Origin: Pseudothermotoga sp.
GTDB lineage: Bacteria; Thermotogota; Thermotogae; Thermotogales; DSM-5069
DNA length: 5,177 nt
NCBI GenBank assembly: GCA_003510135.1
Contig: DOKY01000017.1
Coordinates: 5,247-10,423, forward strand
Reading direction: 5' to 3'
In this document: positions 1-5,177 of the stretch, piece by piece
Layout: every line of letters begins with the position of its first letter
How positions within the stretch are numbered: the stretch's first letter is position 1
Notes under the pieces: model-generated
What the model saw: only the letters and a program-made list of their open reading frames with translations
What the model was told of the DNA's origin: nothing
Databases searched by the model: none
Position numbers and translations under genes: made by a program

Positions 1-1
1 A

Positions 2-1111
2 CTCGCCAAGTTGATCTCAGCGGTTCAGGCCGGCACTCCCCCACACGTCGTTCAACTCAACGAGATCAGCACGCAGAAGATGATCGACAGTGGTGTGATC
101 GTCCCAGTGCAAGATTTGATCGACAAAGATCCTACCTTCGATGTCGGATTGTTCCTGCCACAGGTTTTGAACTATTACCGCGTCGGTGGGAAACTCTACT
201 CGATGCCTTGGAACAGCTCTACGCCTTTGCTTTATTACAACAAAACGATGTTCAAGGAAGTTGGGCTCGATCCGAACAACCCACCAACAACCTTCAGCGA
301 ATTGATAGAAGCTTGTCGAAAGTTGGTTAAGAAGGATGAAAAGGGCAACATCGTCAGAACGGGGATCACCTGGCCACTCTACGCTTGGTTCTTCGAGCAA
401 TACATGGCGCTTCAGAATCAACCGCTTGTGGACAACGACAACGGAAGGACCAAGAAAGCCACCAAGGTGGTCTTCAACAACCAAGCAGCGCTCAACTTCC
501 TGAACCTTTGGAACACACTCACGAAGGAAGGCTTGATGATCAACACAAGACGCGCTGATTGGACCGCGGCAAGACAACTTTTCATATCTCAAACCGTCGG
601 TATGTTGATCTCGTCCACTTCGGACGTGGCACTTTTGATGAACGAATCAAAGAAGCAAGGATTTGAACTCGGCACAGCCTTCCTACCACTCCCAGATGGC
701 ACACAGCGCGGCGGGGTCGTGGTAGGTGGAGGAAGTCTGTGGATTTTGAAACAGAAGAACCAAGCGGAAGTCGATGCCGCATGGAAACTTGTCAAGTACC
801 TCGCCGAACCAGGCCCGCAGATCGTTTGGCACAAGGCCACTGGGTATTATCCGATACGCGTCGATGCGATACAGACGTTGCTCGTTCAGGGTTACTATCA
901 AGAAAATCCACACCACCTGACCGCTATTCTTCAGTTGCTCACAAGCGTTCAGAACTACAACACTCAAGGCGCCATCATCGGTGCATTCCCAGAGGTTAGA
1001 AACGCCATAGACATGGCAGTGGAAAAGATGCTCACGGGTGAACTCACACCGAAACAGGCACTCGACGAGGCGGAAAAGAACGCAAACAAGGCCATCAAGG
1101 AGTACTTCTGA
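2..1111 (+). CDS. ugpB: UgpB-like ABC transporter solute-binding protein (5' end missing)
   Basis: This is the extracytoplasmic binding protein that captures the substrate and delivers it to the two permeases encoded just downstream. The gene is cut by the left edge: the frame is open from base 2 (Leu-Ala-Lys before the TTG at 11), so the signal peptide and the first strands are missing and about 369 residues are visible. Segments that match E. coli UgpB by eye are VQAGTPPHVVQLNE near the start, NSSTPLLYYNK (212-244), GGGSLWI (about 734-754), HKATGYYPI, and the tail FPEVRNAID...LTGELTPKQALDEA. The Arg at 998-1000 aligns with the phosphate-binding Arg of UgpB (Arg374, from memory). One ligand-stacking Trp appears to be Leu (377-379), so a glycerophosphodiester such as glycerophosphocholine is as plausible as glycerol-3-phosphate. 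Family assignment is strong; exact substrate is uncertain. Confidence 0.88.
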   Translation, partial: LAKLISAVQAGTPPHVVQLNEISTQKMIDSGVIVPVQDLIDKDPTFDVGLFLPQVLNYYRVGGKLYSMPWNSSTPLLYYNKTMFKEVGLDPNNPPTTFSELIEACRKLVKKDEKGNIVRTGITWPLYAWFFEQYMALQNQPLVDNDNGRTKKATKVVFNNQAALNFLNLWNTLTKEGLMINTRRADWTAARQLFISQTVGMLISSTSDVALLMNESKKQGFELGTAFLPLPDGTQRGGVVVGGGSLWILKQKNQAEVDAAWKLVKYLAEPGPQIVWHKATGYYPIRVDAIQTLLVQGYYQENPHHLTAILQLLTSVQNYNTQGAIIGAFPEVRNAIDMAVEKMLTGELTPKQALDEAEKNANKAIKEYF

Positions 1112-1116
1112 TCTTG

Positions 1117-1138
1117 GGGCGGTCCGTACGGACCGCCC
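1117..1138 (+). promoter_or_regulatory. Intercistronic hairpin after the binding-protein gene
   Basis: A perfect 22-bp palindrome begins 5 bases after the binding-protein stop codon: arms GGGCGGTCC and GGACCGCCC around GTAC. It is followed by CTCTTTGGGGG rather than a clean T-run, so it is not a textbook intrinsic terminator. Such hairpins between a binding-protein gene and its permease genes (as in malE-malF) are known to protect the upstream message or cause partial termination, giving more binding protein than permease. That role is inferred here. A partial terminator is the main alternative. Confidence 0.75.
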
Positions 1139-1143
1139 TCTTT

Positions 1144-1149
1144 GGGGGT
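1144..1149 (+). promoter_or_regulatory. Ribosome binding site deciding the ugpA start
   Basis: GGGGGT lies 6 bases before the GTG at 1156. The longer reading frame from TTG at 1114 would translate straight through the palindrome at 1117-1138 and add a 14-residue tail with no family resemblance, so GTG 1156 is preferred. Confidence 0.6.
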
Positions 1150-1155
1150 AGTTCT

Positions 1156-2025
1156 GTGCGCAGAAAGATTTTCCCGTACTTGCTCTTAATACCAACTTAC
1201 TTGGTAATAATTCTTTTTATCTACATGCCAGCTTTTGACGCTCTGTACAACAGCTTTTTCAGAGTCTCAGTGTTCGGGAGAAGAAGGATCTTTGTGGGGC
1301 TGCAGAACTTCCTTTCTCTTTTCACAGACAAGGATTATTTGTATGCGGTCAATTTCACTCTCGTTTACACCGGAACCACCGTTGTGATCTCGATCTTTTT
1401 GTCCTTCTTCCTCGCTCTCCTGCTCGATCAGAAAGTCCCTGGATCAAAGATATACAGGACCCTGATCTTTGCACCCTATGCGGTATCTTACGCGGTTGCC
1501 GGAGCACTCTGGGGTTTCCTCCTTAACCCGGTGGTTGGGCACGTGAACTATCTGATGAGAATCCTTTTCGGCATACAGACTCACTGGCTCACGACAAGAC
1601 CGTTTGCTGCGTACTCTCTCATATTTGCTTCAATCTGGAAAACTCTGCCCTTCAACGTCATATTTTACCTGGCAGCCTTGCAGAGCGTGCCCAGTGAAGT
1701 CATGGAAGCAAGCATCATCGACGGAGCCAATTCATGGAAGAGAGTTTGGAAAATCATCTTTCCTCTGGTTTCACCAATAACCTTTTATCTGGTCATCATG
1801 AGCATTATATCGGCTACCTTCCAGTCTTTTGCGATCATCGACGTGATGACGAGAGGTGGTCCTGGCATCTACACGACGAACCTGGTTTACAAACTCTATC
1901 TGGACGGATTCAGGTTTCAGAAAATCGGTTTGGCTTCCGCAGAAAATGTGATTCTCTTCGTCATGATGATGATCGTCACGATCCTTTACTTCACTTACGG
2001 TCAAAGACGCGTGCATTACCAATGA
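1156..2025 (+). CDS. ugpA: UgpA-like ABC transporter permease
   Basis: Inner-membrane permease subunit of a CUT1-type importer, expected to pair with the UgpE-like protein encoded next to it. The 289-residue product from GTG 1156 has the usual six membrane segments: about residues 6-27, 66-90, 102-123, 150-172, 201-228 and near the C terminus. The cytoplasmic EAA loop (residues 181-207), which docks on the ATPase, reads EVMEAS..DGA.....W..I.FPLVSP and keeps the central DGA and closing Pro. RGGP near residue 233 is typical of UgpA/MalF-type permeases. The gene follows the binding-protein gene across a hairpin. Its stop codon lies inside the GAGGTGA ribosome binding site of the next gene, so the two are probably translationally coupled. 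Family and role are secure; the substrate depends on the binding protein. Confidence 0.9.
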   Translation: MRRKIFPYLLLIPTYLVIILFIYMPAFDALYNSFFRVSVFGRRRIFVGLQNFLSLFTDKDYLYAVNFTLVYTGTTVVISIFLSFFLALLLDQKVPGSKIYRTLIFAPYAVSYAVAGALWGFLLNPVVGHVNYLMRILFGIQTHWLTTRPFAAYSLIFASIWKTLPFNVIFYLAALQSVPSEVMEASIIDGANSWKRVWKIIFPLVSPITFYLVIMSIISATFQSFAIIDVMTRGGPGIYTTNLVYKLYLDGFRFQKIGLASAENVILFVMMMIVTILYFTYGQRRVHYQ

Positions 2026-2034
2026 GGTGATCGC

Positions 2035-2874
2035 ATGAAGAGATCCAAGAAAAGGATCATTAAGACGATTGTCTTCGAAATACTCTTGATAATATCGAGT
2101 TTGCTGATATTCGCACCAATCCTTTTGGCGATCATCATGAGCATTCAGCCCCCTGAGTTCGTCTTCTCCTACCCACCGAAGTTTTTACCCAGAGGTTTCT
2201 TCGTGCAAAACTACATCGACGCCTTCAAGATAGTTCCGTTCGCAAGGATGATACTCAACAGCGCTTTAATATCGATCTTTATAACTCTGGGTAAACTGTT
2301 CACGGGGAGTCTCTCAGGTTATGCCTATGCGAACTTTTCTTTCAAGGGTTCGAAGATCACGTTCTACGTGCTCTTTGCCACCCTTTTCATCCCCGCTGAA
2401 ATTGTGCTGATCGTGCCGTTGTTCAGAATCATATCCAGGCTCGGCTGGACCAACACCTACTGGGCTATGACGATACCTTTCCTGGCCAGTGCAACCAACA
2501 CCTTCTTGATGCAGCAACACTTCAAAACGATCCCAAAAGAATTCGAAGACGCCGCAAGGATAGACGGAGCAACACCTATGCAGTACTTCACGAAAGTTTT
2601 GCTGCCACTATCCAGACCTATCATCGCAGGTGCTGCGATAATAAACTTCACCTATGCCTGGAACATGTACCTCTGGCCAATGATTGTAGCGATGGAAGAC
2701 AGAATGAAAACGGTTCAGGTGGCGATAAACATGATCATGAACGCCGAGTCTTCGAACAACTGGGGCATCATCATGGCCGCAACGGTGGTTGCACTCCTTC
2801 CAACTTTGATTCTATTCTTCGCGTTGCAGGATCTTTTCGTGAAATCGCTCGTTGGAAGTGGTGTGAAGGGCTGA
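2035..2874 (+). CDS. ugpE: UgpE-like ABC transporter permease
   Basis: Second membrane permease of the same CUT1 importer, 279 residues, the family's normal length. The start is ATG 2035, preceded by GAGGTGATC (2024-2032), which overlaps the ugpA stop codon. A basic N terminus (MKRSKKR) precedes the first membrane helix (about 12-34). Further hydrophobic segments follow at about 72-92, 108-131, 142-160, in the 195-220 region and near the C terminus. The EAA loop (residues 169-195) reads EFEDAARIDGA......V.LPLSRP and is a very good match to the consensus. The tail ...FVKSLVGSGVKG is the usual UgpE/MalG-type ending. No ATPase (UgpC) gene follows, so the importer probably uses an ATPase encoded elsewhere or one lying upstream of the window. 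Confidence 0.91.
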   Translation: MKRSKKRIIKTIVFEILLIISSLLIFAPILLAIIMSIQPPEFVFSYPPKFLPRGFFVQNYIDAFKIVPFARMILNSALISIFITLGKLFTGSLSGYAYANFSFKGSKITFYVLFATLFIPAEIVLIVPLFRIISRLGWTNTYWAMTIPFLASATNTFLMQQHFKTIPKEFEDAARIDGATPMQYFTKVLLPLSRPIIAGAAIINFTYAWNMYLWPMIVAMEDRMKTVQVAINMIMNAESSNNWGIIMAATVVALLPTLILFFALQDLFVKSLVGSGVKG

Positions 2875-2938
2875 CGTTACTCACGCCTGTGCGAAACGTA
2901 TCTCTGCAACGCTAAGGTCGACTCCGAAAACCCACCAG

Positions 2939-2966
2939 AAGCGTATCGCTTGTTGTCTATTTTTTT
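2939..2966 (+). terminator. Possible weak terminator after ugpE
   Basis: A short hairpin with arms AAGCG and CGCTT around TAT (2939-2951) is followed, after 8 bases, by a run of seven Ts (2960-2966). The stem is only 5 bp and is not adjacent to the T-run, so termination would be weak. It lies inside a wider inverted repeat, CGACTCC (2919-2925) and GGAGTCG (2971-2977). Confidence 0.3.
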
Positions 2967-2979
2967 GTTAGGAGTCGCA

Positions 2980-2988
2980 TGGTAAGAT
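2980..2988 (+). promoter_or_regulatory. Candidate extended -10 promoter for the glycosyltransferase/PlsY-like pair
   Basis: TGGTAAGAT matches the extended -10 form TGnTATAAT at four of the six hexamer positions (TAAGAT). No good -35 box sits 17 bases upstream, only T-rich sequence, which is tolerated with extended -10 elements. Transcription would begin near 2995, leaving a leader of about 34 bases before the ATG at 3029. Seen by eye only. Confidence 0.35.
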
Positions 2989-3013
2989 AGTTTTGGTAAG
3001 AACTTTTCATTTT

Positions 3014-3020
3014 GGGAGAG
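3014..3020 (+). promoter_or_regulatory. Ribosome binding site deciding the glycosyltransferase start
   Basis: GGGAGAG ends 8 bases before ATG 3029. An in-frame TTG at 2993 would extend the protein by 12 residues (VRTFHFGRVLN after the start) but has no comparable site in front, so ATG 3029 is preferred. Confidence 0.6.
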
Positions 3021-3028
3021 TTTTAAAT

Positions 3029-4099
3029 ATGATCCAGCACTTATTGAGGCACGTTCTTTTGATCTCATCTTGGCTGATCGGCTGGATATTGTTTTCGAGA
3101 ATGAGATTTCTGCAGAAGAAAATCCCCAGTCGACGGCCATCGGTTTCCTTGATCGTGCCTGCGAGAAACGAAGAATTGAACATTGGAAAAATTCTGAGAG
3201 CCTTGAAAAAGCAAACCTATGAGAACCTTGAGATCATCGTTGTCAACGACAATTCGACGGACCGCACGAAGCAAATCGTCCAAAGCTTCGAAGATGTCAA
3301 GCTCGTCGATTTTTCCAGCGAACCACCTGAAGGATGGGCAGGCAAGAGCTGGGCTTGTTGGAACGGTTATCTCAACAGCTCGGGCGAGATTTTGATCTTC
3401 ATGGATGCGGACGTCGAACCGCAACCAGAAGCCATCGAGAGTCTTGTGGCGATCCAACTGGAACACGACGGCCTGGTCTCGGTTTGGCCCTATCAAAGAT
3501 TTGAAAAACTTTACGAACATCTCTCCCTGCCGTTCAACATGATCGTGATCGGATCGATGGGTAGTTTCTCTGTTTTCAAGACCAAACCGATGGGCGCGTA
3601 CGGACCCGTCATCGTCGTGAGCAGGAGGGATTACGAAAAAACACAAGGACACGCGGCGTTCAAGGACGGCGTACTGGAGGACATAAAGCTTGGAAGGTTG
3701 TTCCTGCAGAGAGGTTATCGCGTCGAGAATTACCTCGGTGGTTCGCTGATAAAGTTTCGCATGTACCCACAGGGTTTGGCGCAACTGTTCCAAGGTTTTT
3801 CGAAGAACATGGCGCTCGGTGCCTCATCGCTTGGTCCGATGTTCTTCTTGGTTTTCATCTGGATGGTTGGACTGTACTCAGGAATGGGTAACCTCTTTTC
3901 TTTTCCGTACAGTCTGTACTATTTTCTCTTTGCTATACAAATCTACAAGGTATCGAAAAAAACTGGCGATTACACAATTCTGGACGCACTCCTTTATTTC
4001 TTACACTATCTGTTTTTCCTGTTGGTTTTCTTCGTCTCGCTCTACAAAGTGATCTTTCTGAAGAGCGTCGAATGGAAAGGAAGGAAGATTCGTGTTTGA
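3029..4099 (+). CDS. CrtQ-like membrane glycosyltransferase, GT family 2
   Basis: Predicted membrane enzyme that transfers a sugar from a nucleotide sugar to a lipid-like acceptor; 356 residues from ATG 3029. An N-terminal membrane helix (about 5-23) precedes a GT-A fold domain: SLIVPARNEE (40-49), IIVVNDNSTD (69-78), the metal-binding DAD (126-128) and a likely catalytic-base motif ED (217-218). Features shared with CrtQ, the glucosyltransferase of staphyloxanthin synthesis, are GWAGKSWAC (102-110), SVWPYQ (151-156), YGP (191-193), RMYPQG (244-249) and the G-F-S-K-N...GA stretch (256-265). Two to four hydrophobic segments (about 270-342) and a WKGR tail (349-352) follow, as is usual in the family. 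The gene overlaps the PlsY-like gene by 8 bp. No carotenoid gene is visible, so the acceptor may well be another lipid. Fold is secure; acceptor and donor are unknown. Confidence 0.85.
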   Translation: MIQHLLRHVLLISSWLIGWILFSRMRFLQKKIPSRRPSVSLIVPARNEELNIGKILRALKKQTYENLEIIVVNDNSTDRTKQIVQSFEDVKLVDFSSEPPEGWAGKSWACWNGYLNSSGEILIFMDADVEPQPEAIESLVAIQLEHDGLVSVWPYQRFEKLYEHLSLPFNMIVIGSMGSFSVFKTKPMGAYGPVIVVSRRDYEKTQGHAAFKDGVLEDIKLGRLFLQRGYRVENYLGGSLIKFRMYPQGLAQLFQGFSKNMALGASSLGPMFFLVFIWMVGLYSGMGNLFSFPYSLYYFLFAIQIYKVSKKTGDYTILDALLYFLHYLFFLLVFFVSLYKVIFLKSVEWKGRKIRV

Positions 4100-4700
4100 G
4101 ATCTTCGTGATAGCGCTTCAGTTTCTGTCAGGTTCCATCATGTACTCGTACATCTTGGCGAAGATCAACAACGTGGATCTGAAAAAGATCAGAGACGGAA
4201 ATCCAGGTTCATCGAACCTGTGGCGCGCGAAGGGGTTCAAATGGGGAGTGCTTGCTCTCGGACTCGACTATTTCAAAGGAACCTTCCCACTGTTTTTGTT
4301 CATCGCGAGCGATTCACTGGCGAACAAGTACGTTGTCTCTCTGGCGGCGTTGGCGGGTGTTGCTGGTCATGCGTTCTCACCCATGCTGAAATTCAAAGGT
4401 GGCAAAGCCGTGGCGACTACTTTTGGAGCGTGGTCGGTACTGACGAAATGGGAAGCACCCGTCATACTCGGTGGGGTGTTCAGTCTCTTCAGTCTGTTGA
4501 AGAGAAAAACAACAGCCGAAGAAGATTCCTTCAGAGTGCTCTTGGGATTGATCGTTCTGTCGATCTACGTGTTGTACAAGGCGTTGAACCAAGAGACGCA
4601 CCTTCTTGTGTTCTATCTTGGCAACTTCACCATCTTGGCAATGAAGCATTGGAAAGATTGGAAGAAGTTTTTCTCGAGACTCTCATATCCAGCCAAATGA
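4092..4700 (+). CDS. PlsY-family membrane acyltransferase homologue, divergent active site
   Basis: PlsY transfers an acyl group from acyl-phosphate to glycerol-3-phosphate, the first step of phospholipid synthesis. This 202-residue protein has the family's length and membrane layout. The start is GTG 4092, with AAGGAAGG (4077-4084) 7 bases before it; the first 8 bases overlap the glycosyltransferase gene, which implies coupled translation. Motif 1 is DGNPGSSNLWR (35-45): Arg45 is kept, but the essential Ser is Asp35. Motif 2, GHAFSPMLKFKGGKAVAT (92-109), is well kept. The loop that normally carries Tyr-Ser-Ser-Leu is instead charged, KRKTTAEEDS (137-146). Motif 3 keeps His186, has Asp189 for Asn, and lacks the Gly-Thr-Glu ending. 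Family membership is clear, but ordinary PlsY activity is doubtful. It could acylate a different acceptor, for example the product of the adjacent glycosyltransferase (inference). I withhold the symbol plsY for this reason. Confidence 0.82.
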   Translation: MFEIFVIALQFLSGSIMYSYILAKINNVDLKKIRDGNPGSSNLWRAKGFKWGVLALGLDYFKGTFPLFLFIASDSLANKYVVSLAALAGVAGHAFSPMLKFKGGKAVATTFGAWSVLTKWEAPVILGGVFSLFSLLKRKTTAEEDSFRVLLGLIVLSIYVLYKALNQETHLLVFYLGNFTILAMKHWKDWKKFFSRLSYPAK

Positions 4701-4727
4701 AAAAAGAGGCGGCCTTTCGGCCGCCTT
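4700..4727 (-). terminator. Intrinsic terminator between convergent genes, best on the minus strand
   Basis: A 7-bp GC stem (GGCGGCC 4708-4714, GGCCGCC 4719-4725, loop TTTC) is extended by an A-T and a G-T pair. Read on the minus strand, the stem is followed by TCTTTTTT (4707-4700), an excellent terminator for the MalG-type gene. On the plus strand it starts 5 bases after the PlsY-like stop codon but is followed by TTCAAGCTTCG, a poor T-tract, so it would end plus-strand transcripts less efficiently. The minus-strand T-tract touches the PlsY-like stop codon. Confidence 0.85.
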
Positions 4728-4817
4728 CAAGCTTCGATTCATTCTGACTCGGCTTCTGTGAGTTTCTTCTTCATCCAGTTTTTTTGTTGAACAACGCATA
4801 CGTATTTTTTCGACAGT

Positions 4818-5177
4818 TCAGTCCTTCTTCGCTGCGAACAGCTCGGCACCCGTGAGGAAATAGTTGGTGAGCGTGAAGAACAGAACGAACATAGGTACGC
4901 TGGCGATCGCGGCCGCAGCCATCATCGCTCCCTCGTTGGTGTACTTTTCTGTTGCGAACTGAATGATGTAGAGTGGAATGGTGCGTTTCTCAGGACTTTG
5001 AACGATCAAGAGGGGCCATATGAGGTTGTCCCACTGAGATCTGAAGGTCAACACAGCGAGCGTGGCCAAGGCTGGTGTGCTGTTTGGAAGGATTATCCTC
5101 AAATAGATCCCGAATTCACTCGCACCATCTATCCTCGCCGCATCGATGAGCTCGTCTGGGAAAGTGATGAGAAACTG
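4818..5177 (-). CDS. MalG-type carbohydrate ABC transporter permease (5' end missing)
   Basis: C-terminal 119 residues of a membrane permease of a CUT1 sugar importer, separate from the Ugp-like system. The gene runs leftward and is cut by the right edge; the frame is open back to 5177. A TTG at 5102 is an internal Leu codon, not the start, because the family's defining motif lies before it. The EAA loop at visible residues 9-35 reads ELIDAARIDGAS......I.LPNSTP. It is followed by a membrane segment, the conserved QWDNLIWPL, a loop with the conserved Tyr/Pro pattern, a last helix (AAAAIASVPMFVLFFTLTNY) and the tail FLTGAELFAAKKD. The substrate cannot be told from this fragment. Its transcript probably ends at the hairpin 4700-4727. 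Confidence 0.9.
   Translation of the reverse strand, partial: QFLITFPDELIDAARIDGASEFGIYLRIILPNSTPALATLAVLTFRSQWDNLIWPLLIVQSPEKRTIPLYIIQFATEKYTNEGAMMAAAAIASVPMFVLFFTLTNYFLTGAELFAAKKD

Noticed and set aside
17..592. Minus-strand open frame (191 codons) opposite the binding-protein gene
   Set aside because: Antisense shadow of the UgpB-like gene; composition is irregular and no motif is visible.
2885..2940. tRNA-like or riboswitch-like stretch (GGTCGACTCC followed by ACCA)
   Set aside because: It resembles a T-arm and 3' ACCA only superficially; no acceptor, D or anticodon stems can be paired, and no known riboswitch core is present.
2877..3140. Minus-strand open frame in the spacer and the start of the glycosyltransferase gene
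   Set aside because: Part of it is antisense to the glycosyltransferase; no ribosome binding site or family resemblance was seen.
3065..3793. Long minus-strand open frame (242 codons) opposite the glycosyltransferase
   Set aside because: It lies entirely antisense to a gene with clear family motifs, shows no recognisable domain, and is explained by the codon bias of the plus-strand gene.
4220..4747. Plus-strand open frame overlapping the PlsY-like gene in another frame
   Set aside because: It overlaps a gene with conserved motifs, its product is rich in Arg, Gly and Cys without domain-like pattern, and it reads through the terminator hairpin.
4739..4774. Tiny minus-strand frame MKKKLTEAESE ending 13 bases before the terminator stem
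   Set aside because: The spacing to the terminator is gene-like, so it could be the remnant of a small gene after the permease, but it is only 11 codons, has no ribosome binding site, and other frames across this 118-bp spacer are equally short.
4786..4810. Short repeats GTTGAACAAC and ATACGTAT followed by a T-run on the plus strand
   Set aside because: Arms of 4 bases are too short for a credible terminator, and the much stronger hairpin at 4700-4727 already explains this junction.

Overview
The window looks like chromosomal DNA from a thermophilic bacterium of the Thermotogales (Thermotoga/Pseudothermotoga type). This rests on style, not on a database match. Arginine is often coded by AGA/AGG and isoleucine often by ATA. 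Ribosome binding sites are strong and purine-rich (GAGGTGAT). GTG starts are used, genes are tightly packed, and several ABC importer genes lie close together. The genus is an inference.

Layout. Positions 2-2874 (+) hold an Ugp-type ABC importer without its ATPase: a solute-binding protein resembling UgpB (cut by the left edge), then a UgpA-like and a UgpE-like permease. A perfect 22-bp palindrome sits between the binding-protein gene and the first permease. After a 154-bp gap with a possible weak terminator and an extended -10 promoter, positions 3029-4700 (+) hold a second, tightly coupled pair: a CrtQ-like family 2 membrane glycosyltransferase and a PlsY-family membrane acyltransferase homologue, overlapping by 8 bp. 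Beyond a GC-rich terminator at 4700-4727, the C-terminal part of a MalG-type sugar-importer permease runs in on the minus strand (4818-5177, cut by the right edge).

How they may work together. The importer should bring in glycerol-3-phosphate or a glycerophosphodiester. By-eye alignment puts Leu where E. coli UgpB has a ligand-stacking Trp, as in the glycerophosphocholine-specific UgpB of Mycobacterium tuberculosis. The glycosyltransferase/PlsY-like pair looks like a lipid-modifying module. The PlsY homologue keeps its glycine-rich phosphate loop, one Arg and one His, but lacks the motif 1 Ser (Asp instead), the motif 3 Asn (Asp instead), the usual Tyr-Ser-Ser segment and the C-terminal Gly-Thr-Glu. 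It may therefore not be the housekeeping glycerol-3-phosphate acyltransferase. The pairing recalls CrtQ-CrtO of staphyloxanthin synthesis, where a glycosyltransferase and an acyltransferase act in sequence, but no carotenoid gene is visible and the substrate is unknown.

I see no CRISPR array, insertion sequence, tRNA or rRNA.
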